Assembly: GCA_002699585.1 (NCBI GenBank)
Contig: PABP01000035.1
Coordinates: 2,052 to 66,051, forward strand
Reading direction: 5' to 3'
DNA length: 64,000 bases
Source of the DNA: Anaerolineaceae bacterium
GTDB lineage: Bacteria > Chloroflexota > Anaerolineae > Aggregatilineales > Phototrophicaceae
Positions 53,201 through 61,862 of the stretch are shown one piece after another. The stretch's first letter is position 1; each line of letters starts with the position of its first letter. The notes under the pieces were generated by a model that saw nothing but the letters and a program-made list of their open reading frames with translations, did not search any database and was not told the DNA's origin. Made by a program: the position numbers and the translations under genes.

Positions 53201-53664
53201 AGCTCCCACAAGGACAGGGTATCTGGCCCGCTTTCTGGATGCTGCCTGCCCAAAACCGTTACGGTGGTTGGCCTTCCAGCGGGGAAATTGACATTATGGA
53301 ACTGGTCGGCCATCTCCCCGCGACGGTTTACGGGACGCTGCATTATTCCAGCGATACATTCGGCAGCCACGAATATACTGGCGATAGCTATACCCTGGAT
53401 GAGGGCATCTTCGCCGATGATTTCCATTTGTTTTCATTGGTGTGGGAAGAAGGCCGCATCGAGTGGTACGTCGATGGCCAACTGGTCCAGGTCCAGACGG
53501 AATGGCAAACGGCTGGGCGCGACTTCCCGGCACCGTTTGACCAGGAATTTTACTTGATCCTGAACCTGGCTGTGGGCGGTGACTGGCCGGGAAGCCCCGA
53601 TGAAACCACCATTTTCCCACAGCGTATGTTGATCGACTACGTGAGAATCTACCAGCAGAGCTAA
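50245..53664 (+). CDS. Secreted GH3 - CBM9-like - GH16 beta-glucanase fusion
   Basis: A 1139-aa secreted enzyme. Signal peptide MRLRFFFILLLMLIISTAISAQ. GH3 part (about 25-625): IPMIYGVDAVHGHAN, GFEGFIVSDWAGVDD with nucleophile Asp307, FPYGYGLTY. Then a CBM9/DOMON-like region (about 665-865: VPITLDGQFEDWAGVPTV, ADADNLYFFANIIDDNI), a Ser-rich linker, and a GH16 domain (about 890-1139): WQDEFSGDVIDSIKWGYD, GQGIWPAFWMLP and GEIDIMEL (nucleophile Glu1014, Asp1016, acid/base Glu1019). GH16 would cut beta-1,3 (mixed) glucan and GH3 would release glucose from ends, both outside the cell. No LPXTG-type anchor is seen. Confidence 0.92.
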   Translation: MRLRFFFILLLMLIISTAISAQSDGLPYQDAELPVEERVADLLGRMSLAEKIGQMTLIEKGSIDPQAVTDYFIGGVLSGGGGYPTGDNSPEGWLDMVSAYQDAALATPLGIPMIYGVDAVHGHANLSGAVVFPQNVGLGATRNPDLLEEIGQVTALEMIATGIYWNYAPVLAVPRDIRWGRTYEGYSENTDLVTELSAAMLRGLQGDDLAAPTTVLGTPKHFVGDGGTEFGTSPLDGGLLDRGNTNVDEETLRRVHLAPYITAIENGARSIMVSYSSWLGERMHGNAYLIRDVLIDELGFEGFIVSDWAGVDDVASDYYDAVVQSTNAGVDMNMVPYDYVRFINTLTEAVEAGDVTQERIDEAVSNILMVKFEMGLFERPFGDADLIASVGSDEHRALAREAVSQSLVLLKNENAALPLDANTEQTVFIAGAAADSVGIQSGGWTIEWQGSTANLTEGTTIRRALQNGFGEDVTVRYSRLGRFSDDNGDPQHGDVGIVVVGEPPYAEYFGDDAGLTLGSRDRGLIEDLRPQVDTLIVVLLSGRPLVIDESLNLADAFVAAWLPGTEGAGVADVLFGERDFVGLLPYTWPRNVEQLPFDFDNVPMTDCDAPLFPYGYGLTYADNSASADWLSLAVECAPVKVEVETVEVAIPDADLIAPEGEYGISYVAPFNVPITLDGQFEDWAGVPTVTMPQGADLTSSESAVTFGAAADADNLYFFANIIDDNIISGEHAENYWNEDSVEFYINATGDLSLASYEDGVAQITIPALNINNPEEDVISGVQGASANADVVAVKTEAGWAVEVAVPLQNDVWSIEPVQDGVLGFQVHLNIASDSDRDSKLIWSAADVGDTSYQTPSVFGELIFYDVNGGAAGEETNESSSSSAGDEPVEIMNLDDDGREWELVWQDEFSGDVIDSIKWGYDTGGNGFGNNELQYYSDRPDNSYVEDGHLVIVAQEERYRLRDYTSAKLWTPATMSLRYGRIDIRAQLPQGQGIWPAFWMLPAQNRYGGWPSSGEIDIMELVGHLPATVYGTLHYSSDTFGSHEYTGDSYTLDEGIFADDFHLFSLVWEEGRIEWYVDGQLVQVQTEWQTAGRDFPAPFDQEFYLILNLAVGGDWPGSPDETTIFPQRMLIDYVRIYQQS

Positions 53665-53667
53665 ATT

Positions 53668-54195
53668 CTACGTCTCGGCTTCAAATTCGGGGACGGGGCG
53701 GCTCTCGGCATCGGCGTCGGTGGCGGCGATGCCATTTTCGGCAATGTCTTTTAGCAACCAGTCCATCTCTTTAATTTCGCGGCGCTGGGCGGCAATGATG
53801 CCATCGGCCAGTTCGCGTACGCGCACATCTTCGATTTGCGCATTTTCGCTGGTCAAGATGGCAATCGAGTGGTGCGGAATCATGGCGCTCATGTAGGATT
53901 GATCGCCGACGGTCGTTTGGCTGCGGACTAAAAATAGCGCAATCACAAATACAATGATGCTGCCAGCATAGATCGCCAGATTGACTTTGAGGTCTTTGTA
54001 CATTCCCCACATAAAACTGAGCATGACGACAGCCATTGCCGCGCCCATGATGAGCGTCATGTACAGGCGTGTCTCGCTAAATCGTACATGATCAACGACA
54101 TAAGAGTTGAGGTACGTCAAGATAAACATGACGATCATCGACGTCAAAATCATCGCCCCAAACCGAATATAGCTAGTCAGCTTATTCTCGTTCAT
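53668..54195 (-). CDS. DUF305 domain membrane protein
   Basis: A 175-aa protein with three N-terminal membrane segments (about 10-33, 40-62, 72-92) followed by a DUF305 helical part: MSAMIPHHSIAILTSENAQIEDVRVRELADGIIAAQRREIKEMDWLL. The MIPHHxxAI pattern is the family hallmark and often relates to metal handling. AGGAAGG precedes the ATG. The stop is three bases from that of the GH3-GH16 gene (convergent). Confidence 0.85.
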   Translation of the reverse strand: MNENKLTSYIRFGAMILTSMIVMFILTYLNSYVVDHVRFSETRLYMTLIMGAAMAVVMLSFMWGMYKDLKVNLAIYAGSIIVFVIALFLVRSQTTVGDQSYMSAMIPHHSIAILTSENAQIEDVRVRELADGIIAAQRREIKEMDWLLKDIAENGIAATDADAESRPVPEFEAET

Positions 54196-54329
54196 AGCGG
54201 CCTTCCTTATTTATAATCAGTAAGTAGGTTATCCTGAGCCTAACGCGCGACAATTTGTAATTGCCGAATAAGGCGCTAGAAGTGCGTCAAAAGAAATAAA
54301 TGCCAGTTAAGCTGGGGCTGTAGCGTGGT

Positions 54330-55784
54330 CTAAACCTGGATGTGGTCGGGCTTGAGGGCCTTCATTTGTTTGGTGGCCGGTAGAAGCGGGAAGCTCACAC
54401 GGAAGGTCGCACCTTTGTCCTTATCGCTGGTCACGCTGATGTCACCGTGATGGGCTTTGACGATCCACCAGACAATGGATAACCCCAAACCAGCGCCGTC
54501 ATTGTCGTCGCGCTGCGTGCGCGAGTAATCCGCTTGGAAGAAGCGATCAAAAATGTGCTGTTGATCGTGCTTGCTGATGCCAATGCCCGTGTCTTTGATC
54601 TCAAAAATGGCCAGATCTTCTTCCGGGTAAGTTGCTAGCTCAATCGTGCCGCCATCCGGCGTAAACTTGATGGCATTACTTAGCAGGTTGAGCATAAGCT
54701 GCTTGACGCGGTCGTAGTGGGCTTCAATGCGGGCGGGTTCTAACTTGCCTAGCTTGATCGTCAGGTCGCGTTTTTGGGCCAGCACATTGGCATACTCATA
54801 GACTTCCAGCGTGATGGACTCAAGGTCAGTTGGGCTGAGTTCCATCAGGATTTCGCCATTATCGGCGCGCGCCAACATCAGCAAGTCATTGACCATACGC
54901 GACATGCGCTCGGCTTCTCTGTGGACGGCATCCAATGACTCTTCGTCGTAGCCGTAGCGCTTCATCAATTCCAGGTTGCCCAGGATGGAGGTTAGCGGGG
55001 TACGCAGTTCATGGGAGACATCGCCCACAAAGCGCTGCTGCACAGCAAATAATTGCTCCAGGCGCTCCATCATGTGGTTGAAGACGTTGCTCAGGCGGCC
55101 CAGTTCATCGATGGGGCCTTCCCAGGTTAAGCGCGTGGAAAGGTCCTCGGCGGCGGCGATGCTGGCAGCGGCTTCCGTAATGCGGTTGACAGGCTTGAGA
55201 GCGCGGTCGGCCAGCCACATGCTGGACATGATGGCAATGATAATAGAAATGCCAGCAGCAACGGCGGTGATGACGATCAGAGCATCGTTGGCATGCTGGA
55301 CTGGCTGAATGGATGAGGCGACCTGTATCAGTCCAATTTGCTGATTTCTGTGATAGTACGGCCTGGAAATTACCCGTTCTGTGACGTGGCTGATCTGATG
55401 CGTGGTATATAGTAGCTGGGTCGTGCTTAAGGTATTGGTATCCAGCGGAATGGTGTTGCTGGTACTCAGCGAACTTGAAAGCAAAACAGGCTGGTCCAGG
55501 GGCCCATCTGCGTTGTGGGTTTTCCACACCTGGATATCAATCCCGGCTGCACCGAACAGCTCGGTGCTTTCCAGGATGACGGTTGGCTCGGTCCTGCCGT
55601 CCCCGGCGGGGGTAGAGGCAATGACGATGTTATCAATGACATCTGATGCCGTATCATATAAGACCTGGTCGATGGTATGTAGGATCGTGACGCGGCTGAT
55701 GGTGATCACGACCAGGCTTAGAATGATGATGACAGCGATAATGAGACCGCTGTACCACAGCGCCAACCGTTTGCGAATGGTCAT
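54330..55784 (-). CDS. Sensor histidine kinase, HAMP-HisKA, membrane
   Basis: A 484-aa kinase with two membrane helices (about 12-32 and 168-190) around an extracellular sensor domain, then HAMP (ADRALKPVNRITEAAASIAA), HisKA with phospho-acceptor His258 in FVGDVSHELRTPLTS, and HATPase motifs (MLNLLSNAIKFTPDGG, EIKDTGIGI, GAGLGLSIVWWIV). ATG five bases after the regulator stop. Pairs with the OmpR-type regulator upstream. Signal unknown. Confidence 0.93.
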   Translation of the reverse strand: MTIRKRLALWYSGLIIAVIIILSLVVITISRVTILHTIDQVLYDTASDVIDNIVIASTPAGDGRTEPTVILESTELFGAAGIDIQVWKTHNADGPLDQPVLLSSSLSTSNTIPLDTNTLSTTQLLYTTHQISHVTERVISRPYYHRNQQIGLIQVASSIQPVQHANDALIVITAVAAGISIIIAIMSSMWLADRALKPVNRITEAAASIAAAEDLSTRLTWEGPIDELGRLSNVFNHMMERLEQLFAVQQRFVGDVSHELRTPLTSILGNLELMKRYGYDEESLDAVHREAERMSRMVNDLLMLARADNGEILMELSPTDLESITLEVYEYANVLAQKRDLTIKLGKLEPARIEAHYDRVKQLMLNLLSNAIKFTPDGGTIELATYPEEDLAIFEIKDTGIGISKHDQQHIFDRFFQADYSRTQRDDNDGAGLGLSIVWWIVKAHHGDISVTSDKDKGATFRVSFPLLPATKQMKALKPDHIQV

Positions 55785-55789
55785 GGGGC

Positions 55790-56470
55790 CTATTCTTCTC
55801 GCAAGACATACCCCACACCACGAACAGTATGGATCAGGCGACTTTCACCCTCTTGCTCGGTCTTCTGGCGCAGGTAACGGACGTATACTTCAATGATGTT
55901 GCTCTCTCCGCCGAAGTCATAACCCCATACACGGTCGAAGATGACGTCGCGCGTCAGGACCTGGCGCGGGTTGCGCATGAACAGTTCCAGCAGTTCGTAT
56001 TCTTTAGCTGTCAGGTCGATGGCGCGTTCACCCCGATGGGCGCGATGTGTCCCGGTGTCCAGTGTGAGTTCAGCGAAGCGCAAAATTTCCGGGCGTGAGG
56101 TGGGGGTCACCCGCCGGAATTGGGCGCGTACACGAGCCATGAGCTCATCAATGGAGAAAGGCTTGACCAGATAGTCATCGGCACCGGCGTCGAGGCCAAT
56201 CACGCGGTCTTTGACGTCGTCTTTGGCTGTGAGCATGACGATGGGCACATCGCTAGCAGCACGCAGCCGTTTACAGACTTCCAGACCATCTAGCCCTGGC
56301 AGCATCCAGTCGAGTATGACCAGATCAGGCGGATTGTCACGGGCAATTTGTAACCCGGTTTGGCCATCACGCGCGACATTGACGCGGTAGCCCTCATAAA
56401 TTAAACCGCGCTCGACAAATTGTGCGATGCGCGCTTCGTCTTCAATGATTAGGATGCGCTCCCCGGACAT
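55790..56470 (-). CDS. Response regulator, OmpR/PhoB family
   Basis: A 226-aa regulator: receiver with IEDE, Asp54 in [19 protein letters not shown] and VKPFS; winged-helix domain (about 130-225) with [34 protein letters not shown] and [38 protein letters not shown] stands close before the ATG. First gene of the kinase operon. Confidence 0.95.
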   Translation of the reverse strand: MSGERILIIEDEARIAQFVERGLIYEGYRVNVARDGQTGLQIARDNPPDLVILDWMLPGLDGLEVCKRLRAASDVPIVMLTAKDDVKDRVIGLDAGADDYLVKPFSIDELMARVRAQFRRVTPTSRPEILRFAELTLDTGTHRAHRGERAIDLTAKEYELLELFMRNPRQVLTRDVIFDRVWGYDFGGESNIIEVYVRYLRQKTEQEGESRLIHTVRGVGYVLREE

Positions 56471-56627
56471 GGAATCCTCCTTAGCGAACGCCAGATTATT
56501 ACTAAAACTCGGTTGAGTATATCCTGCGTCAATGAGTAGCGAGTGAGTGCTAACAATAGATTTATTTAATTTTTTTGAAATGGGCCTGTTCTATTACAGC
56601 CCAACTAACAAAAACCATTCCGGGCGC

Positions 56628-58721
56628 TTAATTCCAGCGAAATGAAGTCGCGCCTTCGATGCCGCGCAGGCGGTTGCGGCTCATATCGCCCAGGTCGATG
56701 CGGACCAGCATGCCGCCAGGGTGCGTCAGGCCGATGACCATATTGCCATTGGGTGACAGGCGCGGTGAATTGATATAGCCGATGTCCGCCAGAACGGTAG
56801 GTGCGCCGCCATTGGCCGGGGCATCCATCACGGCAATGGTTCCGGGCTGCAGCTGTTGGACCAGCACCCGCAGGCTACCATTATCGCGTTCGATGCTGTC
56901 CAGAATGGTCCAGCCTTCCAGCACATTGAGCAGCGTCGTGGGCGGCGCGGTCAGCGCGTTGATGTCGATGCGATGCAGGCCCGGTAAGCCTCCGCTAGAG
57001 AGCGTCCCTTGGATCAGCAAATTGCTGCCGCGCAGCCATTGTGCCCGTTGGAAGCCGCCAATCGGTTGCAGGGTGCCGCTGCCTGGGTCATATAGCTCGA
57101 ACTGGGTGCTAGTGGCGCTTTCACTACGGACTAGCAAAGCCCCCACACCGGGCGCGGGTTCCGCTGAAACATAGGCTTTGCCCGCTTCGGTATCCGGCAA
57201 AACCAGTTCCGGCGCATAGTCCGGCAGCACCAACGCGACCGCCTCTACAGTCGGCGTGATGGTCGGCACAAAGGTCGGGATAACCGTTGGCTCCGCTGTT
57301 TCATTCGGGTTGACGGTGGCCGTGGCTGTTGGCTGGCTGACCTCATCGTTGGTTTCCTCAGTCGGCTGCGCTGTCGGACGCGGCGTGGGTTCGGCAGGCA
57401 TCTCAATGGCGGTCAAATCCAATTCCCAGATGCCGCTGCCCGCTTCCTGCACATCCCGATAAAACAGGTGCATGCCATCGGCGCTGAAGGCTGGGTTGAT
57501 GTTGCGGTCGATCCCCAGACGCACCAGTTCCAGCGGGGCGGCGTTGCTGCCAACCGTATGCAGCCACAGGCTGCTATTGCTGACGTAGGCCACGCGCTCG
57601 CCATCGAAGGACATGGCATATTCGGTGACATCGACCACCGCCGGGGTGATGGTCACGGGTAGTTGACCGGATTGCATGTGCCATGCCTGGGCGACACCGG
57701 TTGAGTTGCCAATCGCGATAAAGGACGCGGGTGAGGGCAAGTCCAGCGTATCGACGGGGTCTGGTGGGACAATGCCCCAGTCGTAAGTGGAAATGCCATT
57801 AAAGGGCAGGGTGAAGCCCTGGCCGTTCAAGGGGTTGACCAGCGCCAACGCGCTTCCCTGGAACGCCAGCAACCAGTCGCCTTCTGGCCCCCAACGCAAA
57901 GCGCGCAGTTCAACATCCAGCTCGCTGATGGGTTCGACGCTGCCATCCAGCAGCACGCGCAGCAGGCGACCCGTGGGCACGGTTTCGTCAACGGTCGTGC
58001 TCAGGTAGACCTCGATGCCCTCGCCATCCCAATGCGGCAGATAGTAGACGTTCTCCTGGGGCAGCAGGACGGTCTGAATATTGCCCTGGGCCATGTCCAT
58101 CAGGATGATACCGCCTTCCGGTGGCGCGAAGGCCAGCTTACTGTCATTCACCCAGGCGGTGCCGACCGATGTTGGTATCGCGCTGACCAGCACCATACCT
58201 TCGGCATCGCGCCGGAAAATCCACCAGACGTTTTGCTCGGCTTCTGCGGCTAAATACGTACCTTCTGGCGACCATACTACATTGATCAGATTGGGCGTGA
58301 GCAGGTCGGTATACACGCCGCCTTGCTGCCAGACGCGCCCACCATAGAGCGTGGTATAGGCCAGCGCCTTGCTATCCGGTGACCAGGCTAAAGTTGCCCC
58401 GCGCCCACGTATGAAAGGCACGCTGGCACGGCTGTCTTCAATCGGCTGCGGCAGGGCGTTGCTGTACATATTCACCAGCATGATGCCGTCCTGCGTGCGG
58501 TAGGCCAGCCAGTTGTCATCGGGCGCGACTGCGAAATCCAGCACGAAGACATCGTCGGGCGTCACTTGTGCGATGCCACTACGTCCCAGCCCGACCCGCT
58601 GCACAATGCCTTCATTCAGCAGCAGATACAGATCGGCAGGCAGATCAATGCCATCCTGGGCTGATGTTGGCATGATGAACAGTAACAAACCAAGCAGTGC
58701 AAGGACGATGCGTCTGTTCAC
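56628..58721 (-). CDS. Secreted TolB/WD40-like beta-propeller protein
   Basis: A 697-aa secreted protein. GTG start at 58721 gives a signal peptide (VNRRIVLALLGLLLFIMPTSAQ); an upstream ATG at 58793 would place 24 polar residues before it. The body shows repeated propeller-like blades (LAWSPDSKALAYT, VWSPEGTYLAAEAEQ, FSADGMHLFYRDV, LSPNGNMVIGLTHP). A Pro/Thr-rich linker (about 460-510, PTPRPTAQPTEETN) splits the protein into two propeller-like parts. Function unknown, probably envelope. Confidence 0.7.
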   Translation of the reverse strand: MNRRIVLALLGLLLFIMPTSAQDGIDLPADLYLLLNEGIVQRVGLGRSGIAQVTPDDVFVLDFAVAPDDNWLAYRTQDGIMLVNMYSNALPQPIEDSRASVPFIRGRGATLAWSPDSKALAYTTLYGGRVWQQGGVYTDLLTPNLINVVWSPEGTYLAAEAEQNVWWIFRRDAEGMVLVSAIPTSVGTAWVNDSKLAFAPPEGGIILMDMAQGNIQTVLLPQENVYYLPHWDGEGIEVYLSTTVDETVPTGRLLRVLLDGSVEPISELDVELRALRWGPEGDWLLAFQGSALALVNPLNGQGFTLPFNGISTYDWGIVPPDPVDTLDLPSPASFIAIGNSTGVAQAWHMQSGQLPVTITPAVVDVTEYAMSFDGERVAYVSNSSLWLHTVGSNAAPLELVRLGIDRNINPAFSADGMHLFYRDVQEAGSGIWELDLTAIEMPAEPTPRPTAQPTEETNDEVSQPTATATVNPNETAEPTVIPTFVPTITPTVEAVALVLPDYAPELVLPDTEAGKAYVSAEPAPGVGALLVRSESATSTQFELYDPGSGTLQPIGGFQRAQWLRGSNLLIQGTLSSGGLPGLHRIDINALTAPPTTLLNVLEGWTILDSIERDNGSLRVLVQQLQPGTIAVMDAPANGGAPTVLADIGYINSPRLSPNGNMVIGLTHPGGMLVRIDLGDMSRNRLRGIEGATSFRWN

Positions 58722-58992
58722 AGTGGCGGACCCTTTCCCGTTACCTATTCCTGTTACCCAATGCTGCCCCTGAGTATACCGTATTTCTAACAAACCGTAT
58801 TTCTAATAGAGGGCAATTGATGCTTCTATGGTCGGATACCTGGCTGAAGTCTTGGAATCTTGTTGGATAACTGAAGTTAAGGTGAATAATCCCGGTAATC
58901 TCTGGCTATTGGCGTGTCTTTTGTTGTAAACTACCAATAAATACATCATGCTTTTTGGTAGATACCGCTAAAAATATCATTGGAGGGTTCGT

Positions 58993-59745
58993 ATGTTGGC
59001 AAACCTGACGACCACCCATCAAAACATCTATGACGCACTTGCAGAGCAGGGCTATGCCTTAGTTCCTGCTGACGCTTTCCCGTTTTTGCCAGAGCTAGAC
59101 GACGCTTGGCAGGCGATACGGGATGAGTATGCGACGCTGCCGCCGGATAAGTTTTTGCCGGGAGGCGGTGCTTATCGTTTTCGTCGTTATGACAGTTTCT
59201 ATTTCCATCCGGCGACCGGGGAACTGCGTGTCATGCCCCATGAAGATTACTTCCAGGATACGGACATCAACGCGGTGACCGGGGGTATCGTGCGCACATT
59301 CGCGCCGCTGACGCCGGAGACCATCGCCAATCCATTTTTGCAGGCGCTGATTCGCTTTGACTTCGCTCAATTCCCATTGAATGATCCGGCCCAGGCGCAG
59401 CATCCCTGGCAAGTCGATGTGCATCAGATTCACGTCATCGCCCAGCCAGAGGGAACCGCCCATCCAACGCCGGAAGGCGTCCACCGCGATGGTGCGGATT
59501 TCGTGACGGTGCATCTGGCGCAGCTAGAGAACGCGACCGGGGGCTTGGTCACGGTTTACGATGATGACAAGCAGCCCTTGGAGAGCTTCCAGCTCCATAA
59601 CATTCTGGATAGCTACCTGTTTAACGATGCCATCCTGTGGCATGGTGTGACGCCCATTCATTCTGATGATGGCGTCAACCCGGCTCAGCGCGGCATTTTC
59701 ACCTTTGACTTCCACCCCATGCCGGATTTACAAAAGCCGGAATAG
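58993..59745 (+). CDS. 2-oxoglutarate/Fe(II) dioxygenase (isoleucine-4-hydroxylase-like)
   Basis: A 250-aa oxygenase of the 2OG-Fe dioxygenase family related to free amino-acid hydroxylases. Fe ligands: VHRDGADF (His164, Asp166) and ILWHGVTPI (His217); the 2OG-binding Arg is probably Arg233 (QRGIFTFDFHP). GGAGGGTTC precedes the ATG. A single gene followed by a terminator. Substrate not known. Confidence 0.8.
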   Translation: MLANLTTTHQNIYDALAEQGYALVPADAFPFLPELDDAWQAIRDEYATLPPDKFLPGGGAYRFRRYDSFYFHPATGELRVMPHEDYFQDTDINAVTGGIVRTFAPLTPETIANPFLQALIRFDFAQFPLNDPAQAQHPWQVDVHQIHVIAQPEGTAHPTPEGVHRDGADFVTVHLAQLENATGGLVTVYDDDKQPLESFQLHNILDSYLFNDAILWHGVTPIHSDDGVNPAQRGIFTFDFHPMPDLQKPE

Positions 59746-59778
59746 ACGTATCGTGTCTCCTAATATCTTCTCTGAGAG

Positions 59779-59804
59779 AAAGCCAGCCTATGGGTTGGCT
59801 TTTT
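59779..59804 (+). terminator. Terminator after the dioxygenase gene
   Basis: AAAGCCAGCC-TATG-GGTTGGCTTTTTC: 10-bp stem with one G-T pair and a T-run. Confidence 0.8.
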
Positions 59805-59850
59805 CTATTTGGGCAGTTATTTGAGAATCTGACCCAGCAAGTTTTGTTCT

Positions 59851-59971
59851 CAGACCCCTATCCTCGGTTCTTCCCCCATGAGGTGGAAGGATGCCTTTCT
59901 GGGGCACTTGGAAGTAGAAAAAAGTCCCATCCCCTCATGGGGAGGGGATTTAGGGGAGGGGTTCGGTGGCC
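59851..59971. repeat. Dispersed ~115-bp repeat, copy 2 (inverted relative to copy 1)
   Basis: CAGACCCCTATCCTC... to ...GGGGATTTAGGGGAGGGGTT: reverse complement of the element at 40177-40293 at both ends, with a divergent middle. It lies between convergent genes, next to the stop of the PMT-like gene. Confidence 0.8.
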
Positions 59972-59986
59972 TATTGGGTGATCTTT

Positions 59987-61714
59987 CTATTGGCGTACCA
60001 GCCTGTAAACCGTCGTCAGCGGATAGTTGGCGATGGCTTCCGGCTCACTATACAGGCTGGCGTCGATGCCACTTAACCGCATGACCGTTTCCGGTGTTTG
60101 TGGGTACTCCGTGTTGACGACCACATACAGCGTCTGTGGGCTGATGCCACCCTGGCTGATGGCATCCCCCGGCAAGCCGTGTCGCCGCGCATAATAATGC
60201 AGCATTTCCCCGGATGGATGCTCATAAACAATACGGGCGTCCGGGTCGTTGGCGATGAGCGTTGTGAGGTCGATTATGACCGCCTCAGCATCACGGAACG
60301 TGCCCGTTTCCAGTGACCAGTAGGGACTGTCGCTGCTGACTACCAGACCAGCTCCCCAGACCAGCCCGATGAGGGCTACACCTGTATATACGACCCTGGC
60401 TTGTGGCAGATGGTCGATCAGCCAGACGAGGCCCGCCGTCGCCACGCCAAAGTACAGCGGCAGCAGATACAGCCACACGCGCGTAAATGGGGCCACTTGC
60501 TGCACAGTAATCAGTACGATAGCGACCAGCAGCAGCGGAACCACAATCGTCACGGGATAATCGGCTAGCTTGCGATGCGTCACCAGCGCGATCACCAAGC
60601 CGACCAGCAGGAGCAATGCAATCGGCAGCGGCAGACTGGTATGCCACTGGGCGAGGGTCGCTTGCAGCATGTCGCCCACACTGCTCAGGAACAGCGGGAA
60701 TTCCAGCGCTGTGACATAGGTATTGCTGGTCAATGAGCCGAGGCCCGTCACGATCAGTACCGGGGCATACAACAAGGCGGTGATGGCGACCATCAGTACG
60801 CCGCTGACGATCAGTGCGCCCAGCCGTTTAAGCCAGTCGCTTTGGCGCTCCAGCACGATATTAGCAGCCAGCCACAGGAAAATACCCGATACGGCATACA
60901 GTCCGGTCGGGATGGTGTAGAGCGCCAGGGCCAACACCAGGGCGAAGGCCGCCCATAAGGCCCTATTCCATGAGACACGTAACGAATAAGCCATGCGCAA
61001 GCCGAGGAAGATCAGCAGCATTTGCAGGCTGTAGCCGCGGGCATTGGTGGCGTATTCGATCAACACGGATGAGATAGCCACCAGTCCGGCGGTCAGCAGG
61101 GCGGCACGTTTGTTATATAGCACCCGCACCAATTCAAAGCTGATGGGCACGATCAGTACGCCTCTGACGAAACTGGTCAGGCGCAGCGCGGCCTCGGAAT
61201 TGCCGAACAGGCGCGTGGCGATCCAGGCCCAGAATGTGTGGAACAGGTGGTTATTCGGTGCGGAGTAATCGCTGATGGCCAGGTAAATCGGCTTGCTGAC
61301 GTAGTTGAGGAAGGTCAGCGATTCGTCAGTGCGCATGGGCTGGTTGATATACATCAGCCGCAAGATGGCCGCCAATACGGATAGTGCCAGTACGATCAGC
61401 AGGTAGGGGCGATTGGCAGGCGCAAAAGCCGAGCGCAGCAGCTCACTGGCGCTGGTGACGGCCTCACGGGCATCCCCTAGGAAAGCGTCCACAAGGCGTG
61501 CCAATGGCCGTGCAAAAATCGCCATGCCGATGCAGATGGCAATCAGAGCAATGGCCAGTAGACGCAATCCGGCCAGCGTATCCTCAGACAGGGATTCTGC
61601 TGGCAGTAATGCGCCTAAATTCATCAGCAGCAGGCTTGTTACAATGCCGATGCCTGCAATGCCATAAATCGCAATGCGTGCAAACTTTATACGTGACGCG
61701 GTGCGTGTCTGCAT
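59987..61714 (-). CDS. PMT/GT39-like polytopic glycosyltransferase
   Basis: A 575-aa membrane protein with about eleven hydrophobic segments. Near residue 135 the loop MRTDESLTFLNYVSKPIYLAIS...NNHLFHTFWAW carries the Asp-Glu typical of GT-C enzymes (ArnT/PMT-like), which transfer sugar from a polyprenyl carrier on the outer face. Start 61714 follows GAGGGAC; the longer frame from 61789 is less likely. The C-terminal segment (about 475-575) is soluble (ETVMRLSGIDASLYSEPEAIANYP). Acceptor unknown. Confidence 0.75.
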   Translation of the reverse strand: MQTRTASRIKFARIAIYGIAGIGIVTSLLLMNLGALLPAESLSEDTLAGLRLLAIALIAICIGMAIFARPLARLVDAFLGDAREAVTSASELLRSAFAPANRPYLLIVLALSVLAAILRLMYINQPMRTDESLTFLNYVSKPIYLAISDYSAPNNHLFHTFWAWIATRLFGNSEAALRLTSFVRGVLIVPISFELVRVLYNKRAALLTAGLVAISSVLIEYATNARGYSLQMLLIFLGLRMAYSLRVSWNRALWAAFALVLALALYTIPTGLYAVSGIFLWLAANIVLERQSDWLKRLGALIVSGVLMVAITALLYAPVLIVTGLGSLTSNTYVTALEFPLFLSSVGDMLQATLAQWHTSLPLPIALLLLVGLVIALVTHRKLADYPVTIVVPLLLVAIVLITVQQVAPFTRVWLYLLPLYFGVATAGLVWLIDHLPQARVVYTGVALIGLVWGAGLVVSSDSPYWSLETGTFRDAEAVIIDLTTLIANDPDARIVYEHPSGEMLHYYARRHGLPGDAISQGGISPQTLYVVVNTEYPQTPETVMRLSGIDASLYSEPEAIANYPLTTVYRLVRQ

Positions 61715-61811
61715 ATGTCCCTCGCCCCAGGTGCTTGATCGCCAATGCTGCCATTTTAATGCGAACGAGGGTGGCTTTCCTACCGTCACCTGGATGCGGT
61801 CATTAAACGCA

Positions 61812-61837
61812 AAAAAGGCCCGATGAAGGGCCTTTTT
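61812..61837 (-). terminator. Terminator after the HtrA gene
   Basis: AAAAAGGCCC-GATGAA-GGGCCTTTTT, a 10-bp stem with T-runs on both strands, 26 bases after the htrA-type stop. Confidence 0.85.
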
Positions 61838-61862
61838 CGCTATGAGATAGGTCTTGGCTTAT

